Assembly: GCF_000829825.1 (NCBI RefSeq)
Contig: NZ_JXSL01000020.1
Coordinates: forward strand, 477,958 to 541,957
Reading direction: 5' to 3'
Source: Paramagnetospirillum magnetotacticum MS-1
GTDB lineage: Bacteria > Pseudomonadota > Alphaproteobacteria > Rhodospirillales > Magnetospirillaceae
Length of the DNA: 64,000 nucleotides
Positions within the stretch are counted from its first letter, which is position 1, and every line of letters starts with the position of its first letter. The notes under the pieces are model-generated. The model worked only from the letters and a program-made list of their open reading frames with translations, did not search any database and had not been told where the DNA came from. Below, piece by piece: positions 28,289 to 37,747 of this stretch. The position numbers were made by a program, and so were the translations under genes.

Positions 28289-29536
28289 GTGAGTGGGTCT
28301 TCCCATCGTCTGGTCGTCATCGGAGCCAACCATCGGTCGGCTTCGCTGTCCTTGCGCGATGCCCTGTTCGTGGACGACGCTGGCGCCACCACTTTTCTCG
28401 AGGGCCTGAAGCGGGCCGGTCTGGCCGAGGCCATGGTTCTAGCCACCTGCGACCGCGTCGAGATCTGGGCCGAGGACAGAGACCCGGTCCATGCCGCAAA
28501 ACTGGTGGGCGAGGCCCTGGCCGCCAAGGCCGGTCTGGAGCCCTCGGTCCTGGCGCCCCATCTCTATACCCTGTCGGGCGGCGAGGCGGTGCGCCACGGT
28601 TTTTCCGTCACCGCCTCGCTGGATTCCCTGGTAATCGGCGAGCCCCATGTCACGGGACAGGTCAAGGCCGCCCACCGGCTGGCCCGCGATGCCGGGTGCT
28701 GCGGCGGCGAGTTGGATCATTTCCTTCAGGCCGCCTTCGCCGTGGCCAAACGGGTGCGCAGCGAGACCTCCATTGGGGAAGGCCCGGTCAGCATCGCCGC
28801 GGCAGCCGTCCAGACCGCCCGCGACGTGCACGGCGATCTGGGAGGCTTACGCGCCCTATTGGTGGGCACCGGCGAAATGGGCGAACTGGTGGCGGAAAGC
28901 CTGCTGGCCGCCGGGCTGAAGGACATTTCGGTCACCGCGCCGCGCGCCGCCCGCGCCGAGGCGGTGGCCAAGTCCCTGGAAGGCCATGTGCTGGCCTTCG
29001 AGGATTTGCGCGACGGTCTGGCCTCCTTCGACGTGGTGCTGACCTGCGTGGGGGCGCGCACCGTCTCGGTGACGTCCGAGATGGTGACCAACGCGCTCCG
29101 GAAACGCCGCAGAAAGCCGGTCTTTCTGGTGGATGCGGGTATTCCCGGCGATATCGAGCCTGCGGTCAATAGGGTGGACGGCGCCTTCCTCTACGACCTG
29201 GCCGATCTGGAGAAGGTGGCCCTGGAAGGCCGCGCCACCCGCGAGGCTGCCGCGCGGGCGGCGCGTGACATCGTCGAGGCCGAGGCCCAGGGCTTCCTTC
29301 GGGGCCGCGCCGCGCGGGCCGCCGTGCCCGCCATCGTCGCCCTTCGCGCCCGTTTCGACGAGACGCGGGAGCTGGTTCTGGCCGAGGCCGGTCATGACGC
29401 CGCCGAGGCCACACGGCTGCTGATCAACCGCCTGCTGCACGCGCCCAGCGAGGCGATGAAAGACAAGGCCTCGGAAGGCGCCGAATGGCGCGCCATGGAA
29501 AAGACGCTGCGGATACTGTTCCGCCTGGATGAGTAG
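28289..29536 (+). CDS. hemA: Glutamyl-tRNA reductase
   Basis: 415 residues starting at GTG 28289. The N-terminal IGANHRSASLSLRDAL and the catalytic-Cys motif LATCDRVEIW are followed by GEPHVTGQVKAAHRLARDAG and a nucleotide-binding LLVGTGEMGELVAESL. The enzyme reduces glutamyl-tRNA to glutamate semialdehyde, the first step of the C5 route to heme. Most alphaproteobacteria use the C4 ALA synthase instead, so this gene implies that the C5 pathway is present here. It lies in a run with hisS, prfA and prmC. Confidence 0.94.
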   Translation: MSGSSHRLVVIGANHRSASLSLRDALFVDDAGATTFLEGLKRAGLAEAMVLATCDRVEIWAEDRDPVHAAKLVGEALAAKAGLEPSVLAPHLYTLSGGEAVRHGFSVTASLDSLVIGEPHVTGQVKAAHRLARDAGCCGGELDHFLQAAFAVAKRVRSETSIGEGPVSIAAAAVQTARDVHGDLGGLRALLVGTGEMGELVAESLLAAGLKDISVTAPRAARAEAVAKSLEGHVLAFEDLRDGLASFDVVLTCVGARTVSVTSEMVTNALRKRRRKPVFLVDAGIPGDIEPAVNRVDGAFLYDLADLEKVALEGRATREAAARAARDIVEAEAQGFLRGRAARAAVPAIVALRARFDETRELVLAEAGHDAAEATRLLINRLLHAPSEAMKDKASEGAEWRAMEKTLRILFRLDE

Positions 29537-29542
29537 GACCCC

Positions 29543-30607
29543 ATGAATCTCGAACCGCAATTCGACAAGGTACTGTACCGCCACGACGAGGTCCGGGCGC
29601 AGTTGTCCTCGGGCGATGGGCTGGATTCCCAGACCATTCAGCGCCTGTCCAAGGAACTGTCCGAATTGGACCCGGTGGTCACCGCCGTCGTCGCCTTCCG
29701 CAAGGCGCGCGAAGACATGGTCCAGGCCGCCGAGATGATGAACGACCCGGACATGAAGGATCTGGCCGAGGAAGAGTTCTACGCCCTGAAGGAGCGGCTG
29801 CCCGCGCTGGAACGCGAAGTGCAGATCATGCTGCTGCCCAAGGACGAGGCCGACGAAAAGAACGCGATCATCGAGGTGCGCGCCGGTACGGGGGGTGAGG
29901 AGGCGGCCCTGTTCGCCGCCGAACTGTTCCGCATGTACGAGCGCTATGCCTCCGTGCACGGCTGGCGCTTCGAGGTGATGGACGTCAACGATACCGGCAT
30001 CGGCGGCGTCAAGGAGGCCTCGGCCACCATTACGGGCCGCAATGTCTTTGCCCGGCTCAAATTCGAATCCGGCGTGCATCGGGTGCAGCGGGTTCCCGCC
30101 ACCGAGTCCCAGGGGCGCATCCACACCTCGGCGGCCACCGTTGCCATCATGCCCGAGGCCGAGGAGGTGGATATCCAGCTCAACGATTCCGATCTGCGCT
30201 TTGACGTCTACCGCAGCCAAGGCTCGGGCGGCCAGTCGGTCAACACCACGGATTCGGCGGTGCGCGTCACCCATATCCCCACCGGCCTGGCCGTGGCCTG
30301 CCAGCAGGAAAAGAGCCAGCACAAGAACAAGGCCACCGCCTTGAAGTTGCTGCGCGCCCGTTTGTATGAGCGCGAGCGCTCGGCCAAGGACGCCGAACGC
30401 GCCGCCGCCCGCAAGAGCCAGGTGGGCTCGGGCGACCGATCGGAACGCATCCGCACCTATAATTTCCCCCAAGGCCGGGTCACCGATCACCGCATCAATT
30501 TGACGCTGTACAAGATCGACGCGGTGATGAGCGGCGATGCCCTGGACGAACTGATCGAGGCCCTGGTCGCGGCCGATCAGGCCGAGCGTCTGGCCGAGAT
30601 GGAATAA
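29543..30607 (+). CDS. prfA: Peptide chain release factor 1
   Basis: 354 residues. The catalytic GGQ is in [20 protein letters not shown], and [19 protein letters not shown] and [20 protein letters not shown] are typical RF1 blocks. It reads UAA and UAG and releases the finished peptide. Its stop overlaps the prmC start (TAATG), the usual coupling to the methyltransferase that modifies its GGQ glutamine. Confidence 0.97.
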   Translation: MNLEPQFDKVLYRHDEVRAQLSSGDGLDSQTIQRLSKELSELDPVVTAVVAFRKAREDMVQAAEMMNDPDMKDLAEEEFYALKERLPALEREVQIMLLPKDEADEKNAIIEVRAGTGGEEAALFAAELFRMYERYASVHGWRFEVMDVNDTGIGGVKEASATITGRNVFARLKFESGVHRVQRVPATESQGRIHTSAATVAIMPEAEEVDIQLNDSDLRFDVYRSQGSGGQSVNTTDSAVRVTHIPTGLAVACQQEKSQHKNKATALKLLRARLYERERSAKDAERAAARKSQVGSGDRSERIRTYNFPQGRVTDHRINLTLYKIDAVMSGDALDELIEALVAADQAERLAEME

Positions 30608-31458
30608 TGGCGACAGTGGGCCAGGCCATCAACGCGGCGGCGGAGCGTCTGGCCGAGGCAGGGATCGATACGGCTCATTTCGATTCCAGATTGATGGCCG
30701 CCGAGGTTCTGGGAGTCGAGATGCGGCGCCTGCCCGCTTCGCACCACGCCGAACTGAGCCCGGAAGATGCCGCCCGCCTTGCCGCCATGCTGGACCGCCG
30801 CGCGGCCCGCGAGCCCATGTCCCATATCCTGGGACGGCGCGGCTTCTGGACCCATGACTTCCTGGTGACCAAGGACACTCTGGATCCGCGCCCCGATACC
30901 GAGACCCTGATCGAGGCGGTGCTGGGCGCTCTGGACGATCGGGGACGGCCCCTGCGGCTGGTTGATTTCGGCACCGGAACGGGTTGCATCCTGCTCACAC
31001 TGCTATCGGAGTTAGGCCACGCCACCGGCTTAGGGATCGATGCCAGCGAGGCGGCCCTGGCGGTGGCAGGGGACAATGCCGAACGGCTGGGTCTGGCGTC
31101 GCGTGCCCAGTTCCGTCTCGGCGATTGGGGCTGGGGGCTGGACGGCGTCTTCGACATTATCGTCTCCAATCCGCCTTATATCCCCGACGGCGATATCGAT
31201 GGTCTGGAGCCGGAAGTGTCCCGTTATGAGCCCCGTTCGGCCCTGGCCGGAGGAGCGGACGGCCTCGATTGCTACCGCGCCCTGATTCCCCATATGGCCC
31301 GCCTGCTGGTCCCCGGCGGCCTGGCCGCCCTGGAGGTGGGGGCCGGTCAGGCATCCGATGTGGCCGCCATGCTGGCGGCAGCAGGATTGCCGGGCGCCGG
31401 ATTCCGGTGCGACCTGGGCGGCATCGAACGCTGCGTCATTGTGCAGCGCCTAAAATAA
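30607..31458 (+). CDS. prmC: Release factor glutamine methyltransferase
   Basis: 283 residues. The N-terminal helical domain is followed by the SAM site VDFGTGTGCILLTLLSE and the catalytic NPPY at residues 188-191. The PRPDTETLIE block at about 94-103 is also diagnostic. It N5-methylates the GGQ glutamine of RF1 and RF2. Overlaps prfA by one base. Confidence 0.96.
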   Translation: MATVGQAINAAAERLAEAGIDTAHFDSRLMAAEVLGVEMRRLPASHHAELSPEDAARLAAMLDRRAAREPMSHILGRRGFWTHDFLVTKDTLDPRPDTETLIEAVLGALDDRGRPLRLVDFGTGTGCILLTLLSELGHATGLGIDASEAALAVAGDNAERLGLASRAQFRLGDWGWGLDGVFDIIVSNPPYIPDGDIDGLEPEVSRYEPRSALAGGADGLDCYRALIPHMARLLVPGGLAALEVGAGQASDVAAMLAAAGLPGAGFRCDLGGIERCVIVQRLK

Positions 31459-31646
31459 TTGTTGGAATAAGCTCCGCCGACGACTAGTGTTGCCCCACAC
31501 GCGCCCTTTCGAACCGGGGGGTTCTCGTCGAGCCCTTCGCTCCGCCCTTGGTTCAGCGCTGTGACCTCCCCCATCGCCGCCCCGACTTCGGACGCGGACT
31601 GGCCGTGCAGCGATGTCGGCAGGGAGATTTCTAACGGAGAGCACTC

Positions 31647-32141
31647 GTGAACCATGAAGGCAGGTCCTCTTTAAATCCCAAGCAGCGTTCCCGTGGACGC
31701 GGACCCAATGGCGGCGGCGGTGGCAAGAAGCACGGCGGCGGCGGCGGAGGGGGCGGTGGCGGTGGCGGCGGCATTCCCAACCGCAATCAGGTGTTCGACA
31801 GCAACGGCCCCGAGGGCCGGATCCGCGGCAATGCCCATCAGGTGCTGGAGAAGTATCTTTCCCTGGCCCGTGACGCTTCGTCCCAGGGCGATCGCGTCGC
31901 CGCCGAGAACTACTACCAGCATGCCGAGCATTATTTCCGGGTGATCAACGCCCAGAATCAGAACAACGGCCGTCCGCGCCAGCAGATGCCCACGCCCGCC
32001 GAGGATCAGTCCATGGGCGGGGAGGGTGAGGACGAGAACGGTGAAGAGATCCAACATCGTCAGGTCGCCGCCCCCGCCCCGGTGCCGGGCGAAGGCGAAC
32101 AGCCGGACGTGGTCTTGCCGGTGGAGCCCGTGGAGGGCTGA
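31647..32141 (+). CDS. DUF4167 family protein
   Basis: 164 residues from GTG 31647, preceded by GGAGA. A basic, glycine-rich N-terminus with a run of about a dozen Gly interrupted by Lys/His leads into NRNQVFDSNGPEGRIRGNAH and SQGDRVAAENYYQHAEHYFR, the DUF4167 core. The rest is acidic and disordered. The family is nearly confined to alphaproteobacteria and commonly follows prmC; RNA-binding is suspected because of the basic Gly-rich tail. The 188-base gap before it shows no clear promoter. Confidence 0.9.
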   Translation: MNHEGRSSLNPKQRSRGRGPNGGGGGKKHGGGGGGGGGGGGGIPNRNQVFDSNGPEGRIRGNAHQVLEKYLSLARDASSQGDRVAAENYYQHAEHYFRVINAQNQNNGRPRQQMPTPAEDQSMGGEGEDENGEEIQHRQVAAPAPVPGEGEQPDVVLPVEPVEG

Positions 32142-32144
32142 CCC

Positions 32145-32522
32145 CTAGTGTTTCCGTGAAAAGAGCGGTGCGTCCACGTCGTTGTCGTGGCGCACTAGCG
32201 CTTGCAGGAAGGCCGTGAACAGAGACCGGCGGGCTTCGCCATCATCGGCCGGTATTTCCGCCAGACAGGCGATCATGGACATCAGGTCCCGATGATCGCG
32301 GATCATGGTTTGCCGTGACGCCCAGTCGGCAGTGACGAACAACTCTTCTTCCACATGAAAGTGGTCGGCCAGCCGCTCTTGCAGCATGTGGATGGCGCGC
32401 GCCACCTTGCTTGCGCTGTCGCCTTCGACGATCACCGGCTCCAGCCGGTTCATCATGCGGTATAGCCGGTTATGCTCGGCCTCCATAAGCGGATCGCAAT
32501 CCTCGAAGTCCCATTTGGGCAT
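32145..32522 (-). CDS. Bacteriohemerythrin-like protein
   Basis: 125 residues from ATG 32522, which has GGGAGA six bases upstream (32540 and 32555 are alternatives). Iron ligands fit the hemerythrin pattern: His in AEHNRLY, the HFHVEEELF block (His and Glu), His in IRDHRDLM and His/Asp in RHDNDVDAPLF. These four-helix proteins bind O2 at a di-iron site and serve in O2 sensing, storage or delivery; magnetospirilla carry many of them. Convergent with DUF4167, with three bases between the stops. Confidence 0.87.
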   Translation of the reverse strand: MPKWDFEDCDPLMEAEHNRLYRMMNRLEPVIVEGDSASKVARAIHMLQERLADHFHVEEELFVTADWASRQTMIRDHRDLMSMIACLAEIPADDGEARRSLFTAFLQALVRHDNDVDAPLFSRKH

Positions 32523-32594
32523 GTCGATCTCTCCCCTCATTGGCCTCTCTTCCAATTTGGGGATGCGTTCACCGAAAAAAAAGTGGCGAAAGGT

Positions 32595-34220
32595 CTAACG
32601 GCAGCGGGCCGATGGCGGGATGACCGCCCGCCCCAGGCGGACCGGCTCCTGGCGGACGGGGCCGGGATAATCCAGCGTCACATCGGGAAGAACGGTGATG
32701 GGACCGAATCTGGCTTCCAGGGCGGGGATGCCGGGGAACCAGTCCAGGGGCTCGCCCGGCCGGGGGGAGTCCTGGTGGTCGATGTCGCGATAGCGGCCGT
32801 CCCCGGCCTGATCCCACAGGACAAGGGCGCCGGTGCGGCGGATGTCGTCGTCGGACAGCCAGGGCGCCATCTTGGGATCGGCCTCGCTATAGACGCGGGG
32901 GCGTTCATGCAGCCGGAACGAGGCGGTCCCTCCCAGCCAGGCGTCGGCGATGATCACCGGCACGGGCGTGGCGCAAACCTGCCCCCAGCCTTCGGCGGCG
33001 GCGGCGGCCAGCGGCTTGGCGGGGAAGCGCGACCACTTGCCTTCGTCCATGTCGGCGATGATTCCCGTGAAGATCAGCACATAGGTCGCCGCCATGGCCA
33101 CGGTCAGACCGCTGGTCCAGGCCAGCAAACGGTTCACCCGCCAGGGGGTGGGCGCGGGATAAAACAGGTGAAGCAGCAAAAGGGGAAGGGGCAGGAAGAA
33201 GGATGACGCCCATTCCACCCTCAGACCGCCGCCGGTCGCCGCGGAAAGGATCGTCACCACCACCGCGGGGCCGAGGCTGACCAGCAGCAAAAAGCGATCA
33301 CGGCTGCACAGGCTCTTTCGTTGCAGCTTCGGCAGGCCCAGCCCTCCCACCATGGCGATCATCAGCGAAGCGCACATTCCGGCCATGGTCAGCAGGGCCG
33401 ATGCCGGGTTGATCAGATTGCGCTCGATAAAGGTCTCCTCGGTGATCCCGGCGCCGCTGGACAGGTAGCGCAATGGCCCCAGCCCATGGGTCACCACCCA
33501 ATAGACATGGGGACCAGACACCAGCAGGCATAGCGCCACGGCGGCCCAGGCGCGCGGCGAAATCAGGACCCAGCGGTGCTGCGGAGTCATCACCACATGG
33601 ATCAGCAGCAGCAGCGGCAGGATCAAGATGGTGTATTTGGACAAGATCCCCAGGCCAAGGGCCAACCCAAGCAGGGGCCATGCCCAATTGCGCCTTTCCT
33701 CGATAGCCAGATAGGCGAACCAGATGGCCGCGCACCAGGGCAGGTTGAGGATGATGTTGTGATTAAAATGGGGGACGATATAGCTGTAATAGCCGAGTAC
33801 CGGCAGGGTCACCACCGCCAGGGCCGCGCCCATGCTGTCCAGGTAGCGCCGCGCCAGCAGATGGACGAAGGCGAAGGAGCCCAGCATCACGGCAACGCTC
33901 AGGCCATAGATGACCGCGTCGGAGGAACCAAACGCCGTGACGGCGGTTTCGGTCATCCAGCTGATCAGGGGCGGATGCTTGAAGAAGCCCGGCTGCCACT
34001 CCAGCCCCCAGTAGACGATCTGAATGGCGTCACGATTAAGGGTGGTATTGACCGCCAGGGGCAACCCAACCCAGGTCAGGGCGTAAACAAGGAACGAGAA
34101 CACCATCAGGGACTTTGCCCCTATGGCGTACTTACGTTCGGACTCGGCGATGCCCAGCGACAGGCCCATGAATTGCGCTGCTGACGATCTGTGAATGAGG
34201 GTCCCCTGAAGGATGGGCAC
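32595..34220 (-). CDS. GT39/ArnT-like membrane glycosyltransferase
   Basis: 541 residues starting at GTG 34220, with GAGG six bases upstream. About ten membrane helices are visible, with the first followed by a loop containing NRDAIQIVYWGLEWQPGFFKHPPLISWM. The Asp in that loop and the KHPPL stretch match the catalytic first loop of polyprenyl-phosphate-sugar transferases (PMT_2). The C-terminal 150 residues form a soluble domain. It likely adds a sugar to lipid A or another envelope glycan; acceptor unknown. Confidence 0.85.
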   Translation of the reverse strand: MPILQGTLIHRSSAAQFMGLSLGIAESERKYAIGAKSLMVFSFLVYALTWVGLPLAVNTTLNRDAIQIVYWGLEWQPGFFKHPPLISWMTETAVTAFGSSDAVIYGLSVAVMLGSFAFVHLLARRYLDSMGAALAVVTLPVLGYYSYIVPHFNHNIILNLPWCAAIWFAYLAIEERRNWAWPLLGLALGLGILSKYTILILPLLLLIHVVMTPQHRWVLISPRAWAAVALCLLVSGPHVYWVVTHGLGPLRYLSSGAGITEETFIERNLINPASALLTMAGMCASLMIAMVGGLGLPKLQRKSLCSRDRFLLLVSLGPAVVVTILSAATGGGLRVEWASSFFLPLPLLLLHLFYPAPTPWRVNRLLAWTSGLTVAMAATYVLIFTGIIADMDEGKWSRFPAKPLAAAAAEGWGQVCATPVPVIIADAWLGGTASFRLHERPRVYSEADPKMAPWLSDDDIRRTGALVLWDQAGDGRYRDIDHQDSPRPGEPLDWFPGIPALEARFGPITVLPDVTLDYPGPVRQEPVRLGRAVIPPSARCR

Positions 34221-34268
34221 ACCCTACCTCAGTCATGCTGCAAGGCAGAAGAAAAATCGACGGTTCAG

Positions 34269-35474
34269 TTACACAGAGTTACAATGCCGGAGCGCCCCTT
34301 GCCCGGCCTCATATCCCGTGCTGAAACATCCGGTTAAGAGGTAGCCCCCGGTAGGGGCTTCCCAGTCCAGCATTTCTCCTGCTGCGAACACGCCGGGCAG
34401 GGCCTTCAGCATCAAATTTCCATCCAGTTCGCTCAAGGCGATACCGCCAGCGGTGGAGATGGATTCGTCCAGGGGGCGGGGGCGTTTCAACCGCAGCGGC
34501 AGGGCCTTGACCGCAGCGGCCAGGGCGGACGGGTGGCTGAGGGTCTCGGCGGGCAAAATCTCGCGCAGCAAGGCCAAAGCCATGGGGCCGAGCGGCAGGG
34601 CCTTCTTCAAGAAAGTGGACAGCGAGCGCGAGCCCCGCGGACGGCCGAGGGCGGCGGCCACCCTGTCGGGGCTCCAGTCGGGCATCAGGTCCAGCAGCGC
34701 TTCGACTTGCCCCGCTTCGGCCAGGGCGTCGCGCAAATGCGCCGACATGGCGTAGACGGCTCCACCCTCGATGCCAGTGGCGGTAATGGTTATCTCGCCC
34801 CGGCGCCTTTGCCCGTCAAATGACAGTTCCACCGTCCCGGTGCGGCCGCCCGCGAACCGTTCGGCGAAAGCATCACTCCAGTCCAGGTCGAAGCCGCAAT
34901 TGGCGGACTTCATCGGGATGATTTCCACGCCCTTGGCGGCAAGGATCGGAACCCAACCGCCGTCCGAACCCAGTCGGGGCCATGACGCCCCGCCCAGCGC
35001 CAGGACGCAGAGCTCGGCCTCCACCTCTTCCTCGCCATCGGGCCCCATGAAGCGCAGGCGGTTGTCGGCGCTCCAGCCCAGCCAGCGGCGGCGGGTATGC
35101 AGGACGATTCCGAGCGCGCGCAGACGGCGCATCCAGGCGCGCAGCAGCGGCGCCGCCTTCATCTCGGCGGGAAAGACCCGGCCCGACGACCCGACAAAGG
35201 TCTCGACGCCCAATTCCCCAGCCCAGGCGCGCAATTGCTCTGGCCCGAACCGGCCCAGCAGAGGCGCCATGAAGGCGGATGCGGCCCCATAGCGGGCGGT
35301 GAAGCGGTCCAGAGGTTCGGAATGGGTAAGGTTGAGACCGCCCTTGCCCGCCAGCAGGAATTTACGGCCCGGTGAGGCCATGGCGTCAAAGATCTCGACC
35401 GCCATCTCTTGCCGGGCCATGACTTCGGCGGCCATCAATCCGGCCGGACCTGCGCCAATGACGATGGCACTCAT
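34269..35474 (-). CDS. HI0933-family flavoprotein (TIGR03862-like)
   Basis: 401 residues from ATG 35474. It begins MSAIVIGAGPAGLMAAEVMA, a Rossmann FAD-binding motif, followed by GRKFLLAGKGGLNLTHSE, diagnostic of the BaiN/HI0933 group, and ends TGGIALSELDGN ... FAAGEMLDWEAPTGGYLLTG. The family is a predicted NAD(P)/FAD-dependent reductase with no established substrate. Divergent from the small gene at 35546. Confidence 0.9.
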   Translation of the reverse strand: MSAIVIGAGPAGLMAAEVMARQEMAVEIFDAMASPGRKFLLAGKGGLNLTHSEPLDRFTARYGAASAFMAPLLGRFGPEQLRAWAGELGVETFVGSSGRVFPAEMKAAPLLRAWMRRLRALGIVLHTRRRWLGWSADNRLRFMGPDGEEEVEAELCVLALGGASWPRLGSDGGWVPILAAKGVEIIPMKSANCGFDLDWSDAFAERFAGGRTGTVELSFDGQRRRGEITITATGIEGGAVYAMSAHLRDALAEAGQVEALLDLMPDWSPDRVAAALGRPRGSRSLSTFLKKALPLGPMALALLREILPAETLSHPSALAAAVKALPLRLKRPRPLDESISTAGGIALSELDGNLMLKALPGVFAAGEMLDWEAPTGGYLLTGCFSTGYEAGQGALRHCNSV

Positions 35475-35545
35475 GCTCCCGCGCCCCTTGCTGGAGACAA
35501 AGAATATCCCCATGATATGGGCCGAACCCGAAGGAAAGCCGCCAG

Positions 35546-35848
35546 ATGTCCGTGCCCGATCATGCCTCTTGCCGCTATTTCGTGTCCTATTCCGGCGTCA
35601 AACTGCCGCTCCGGCTGGTCAATCCGCTGGAGGAGGGGGATCTGGGCCATCGCAATACCTATATGAAGGCCTGGTTTGATGCGGCCGACCGTCTGGTGGG
35701 CTGTGACAAGCTGGTCTATGGCGATGTGCAAATCAGTCATCGCTATCAGTACCACGACAACGGGGCTTTGTGCCGCGCCGAAATTCTCATGGATGGGGAT
35801 CTCACCGTGATGGATTTCGACGAGACCGGCGTTCGTATTTCAACCTGA
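35546..35848 (+). CDS. Small conserved-looking protein of unknown function
   Basis: 100 residues, soluble, starting MSVPDHASCRYFVSYSGVKL with a Cys at residue 9. The middle (DADRLVGCDKLVYGDVQISHRYQYHDNGALC-like) contains two more Cys and several Tyr/His. The tail is acidic (MDGDLTVMDFDETGVRIST). AGATG context gives only a modest ribosome site. I do not recognise the family. It is followed eight bases later by another small gene, and both lead toward the 3' end of the hydrogenase island. Confidence 0.7.
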   Translation: MSVPDHASCRYFVSYSGVKLPLRLVNPLEEGDLGHRNTYMKAWFDAADRLVGCDKLVYGDVQISHRYQYHDNGALCRAEILMDGDLTVMDFDETGVRIST

Positions 35849-35855
35849 GGACTCC

Positions 35856-36104
35856 ATGACCGCCAAGCGCAAGACCTCCCCCGCTTCCCACGCCAAATGG
35901 CGCCAGCCCGACGGCTCGCCGGTGGCCTGCGTCGAAAAGCTGAAGGTGTTGGAGGAAAATCTGGCCGAGTTCCGCACCTTGGCCCTCGAACTGCTCGAAG
36001 ACGCGGTTTTGATGGGCTGCGACCCCGAACTGGTGCGCGATGTGCTGAAGGCCGAAGTCGAGGCTGTGGATACGCCTTTCCGGCCCAAGACGGGGAAGGG
36101 CTAA
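35856..36104 (+). CDS. Small helical protein of unknown function
   Basis: 82 residues: a basic N-terminus (MTAKRKTSPASHAKWRQPDG) then a predicted long helix (VEKLKVLEENLAEFRTLALE LLEDAVLMGC with one break) and a short acidic second helix. GGAC precedes the ATG eight bases after the previous stop, so the two small genes form a pair. Its stop overlaps the stop of hypX on the other strand (36101-36104). A role in hydrogenase biology is possible from position only. Confidence 0.68.
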   Translation: MTAKRKTSPASHAKWRQPDGSPVACVEKLKVLEENLAEFRTLALELLEDAVLMGCDPELVRDVLKAEVEAVDTPFRPKTGKG

Positions 36105-37747
36105 CCCTTCCTTCTGTGCCGGGCCAGATAGAGCGGCGTGCGCGACTTCGGGACTTTGTGGATGAAGTTGTAGCGGGCCACATGGTAGCTGGGATCGAAG
36201 CCGTAGAAGTTCAGCTTCATGTGTTCCAGTTCCTCGGCGCGGTATTGATCCAGGGGCTTTTCGGCCTCGTCGGCGGTGCGTGACAGGCGCTTGGCGGCCA
36301 GGCGTTCGTCCAGGGCCGGATCGGCGGCCAGGGCTTCGGCCATTTCCTCCACTAGTTTGACGAAGTCCGGCACGCTTTGCCCGAAGCGGCAATCGATCAG
36401 GCCCAGGCGCTCGGCCTCCTCCGTGCCCATGGGCAGGCGGGCTTCGATCACCCTTTGGGCATTCTCGGCGCCGCAGCGCCGGGGCAGAAGATAGGTCCAG
36501 TATTCCGAGCCGAAGAGGTTGCCCATGCCCTTGTAATGGGGATTGAGTACGACGGCCTCGCGCGCCGCCACCAGATCGGCGGCCAGCGCCATGAACACGC
36601 CACCCGCGCCCCCATTGCCTTGCATCGCGGCCAGGGTGAAGTGACTTCCACAAGTGATGATCTCGCGGGTGAGATCGTTCATGGCGTTGATATTGGCCCA
36701 GGATTCCTCGGCCGGGCTGAGGGCGTTTTCGATGGTGCCGAGATGGATGCCGTTGGACCAGAAGTCAGGGCCACCCATCAGGGCGATCACCTTGGTGGGG
36801 CGCTGGGTTGCCTTGACGAAGGCCTCGCGCAGGCGGATGCATTGATCCGTACTCATGGCGCCGTTGACGAAGGGGAAGTGGAGATAGCCCACCCCGTGGC
36901 GCTCGTCGTACCAGATATCATGATAGCCCGGCAGTTCGGGCAGGTGGTCCTGGGGCCCCAGCACGTCCAAGGCCGGAAGCTTCAGGGCGTGAGCTTCCCT
37001 GGCCCGCAGATGGCCGATCCATACCGCGCCGTCGGTGGTGGCCCGCGCCACCGCGTGGCCCGAACGGGCGATCAGGTCCCCGGGCTTGCCTGAAAGCCCC
37101 GCCGCCGCATGGGCGTCATGGAGATAGACCGACCGGTCGAGAATGTTGTCCAGCAGGCCCGGCGTGCCATCGGCCGAGCGGATCTTGCGCAGCACGGCGG
37201 CGGTGTCGTCCCTGGTCCAGTCGATGGCGCGCTCCGCCTGTTTGACGGCAGGCTTGAACGGGGCCAGGGGAGGTCTACCGACCGGTCCGTCCTGGTCCTG
37301 AAGACGGGACAATGCGTCGAGGACCGCTTCCACCGCGCCATCGGCCACTTCGTTGCGATAGAGGCTGGACTTGGTGGCAAGACGCATGGGGAAAGTGCGC
37401 GATGCCCAGACCGGCCCTTCATCCATACCGGCCTCGGCCTGCAGAACGGTGACACCCCAATCCTGGTGGCCCTCCAGAATGGCCCAGTCCAGCGCCGCCG
37501 GTCCCCGGTCGCCGGGTGGGCCGGGATGGACCACCAGACAAAGGTGGTTCTTCCACACACTTTCCGGGATGGCGCGTTTGAGGAAGGGGGCGATGATCAC
37601 GTTGGGCCGCGCCATCTTCACCGCCTGAAGGGTCACGGCATCGTTGACGTCGAATTCGGCGGTGACCTCATGGCCCAGTTCGGACAGGTCCACCCACAGG
37701 CGCTGAGTCAGCGAATTGAAGGAATGGGCAAGCAATAAGACGCGCAT
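36101..37747 (-). CDS. hypX: Hydrogenase maturation protein HypX (HoxX)
   Basis: 548 residues with two modules. The N-terminal half is a formyltransferase-like domain that binds formyl-tetrahydrofolate (RVLLLAHSFNSLTQRLWVDL, HPGPPGDRGPAALDWAILEG). The C-terminal half is an enoyl-CoA hydratase-like domain (MGGPDFWSNGIHLGTIENAL, MQGNGGAGGVFMALAADLVA, NPHYKGMGNLFGSEYWTYLL). HypX produces the CO ligand of the NiFe centre from formyl-THF via formyl-CoA, and is found in bacteria that oxidise H2 in air. The ATG at 37747 overlaps the hypE stop; the TTG at 37750 is not needed. Confidence 0.94.
   Translation of the reverse strand: MRVLLLAHSFNSLTQRLWVDLSELGHEVTAEFDVNDAVTLQAVKMARPNVIIAPFLKRAIPESVWKNHLCLVVHPGPPGDRGPAALDWAILEGHQDWGVTVLQAEAGMDEGPVWASRTFPMRLATKSSLYRNEVADGAVEAVLDALSRLQDQDGPVGRPPLAPFKPAVKQAERAIDWTRDDTAAVLRKIRSADGTPGLLDNILDRSVYLHDAHAAAGLSGKPGDLIARSGHAVARATTDGAVWIGHLRAREAHALKLPALDVLGPQDHLPELPGYHDIWYDERHGVGYLHFPFVNGAMSTDQCIRLREAFVKATQRPTKVIALMGGPDFWSNGIHLGTIENALSPAEESWANINAMNDLTREIITCGSHFTLAAMQGNGGAGGVFMALAADLVAAREAVVLNPHYKGMGNLFGSEYWTYLLPRRCGAENAQRVIEARLPMGTEEAERLGLIDCRFGQSVPDFVKLVEEMAEALAADPALDERLAAKRLSRTADEAEKPLDQYRAEELEHMKLNFYGFDPSYHVARYNFIHKVPKSRTPLYLARHRRKG

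Noticed and set aside
28856..30490. 544-residue open frame on the minus strand
   Set aside because: Antisense to hemA and prfA; no motifs and shadow-like composition.
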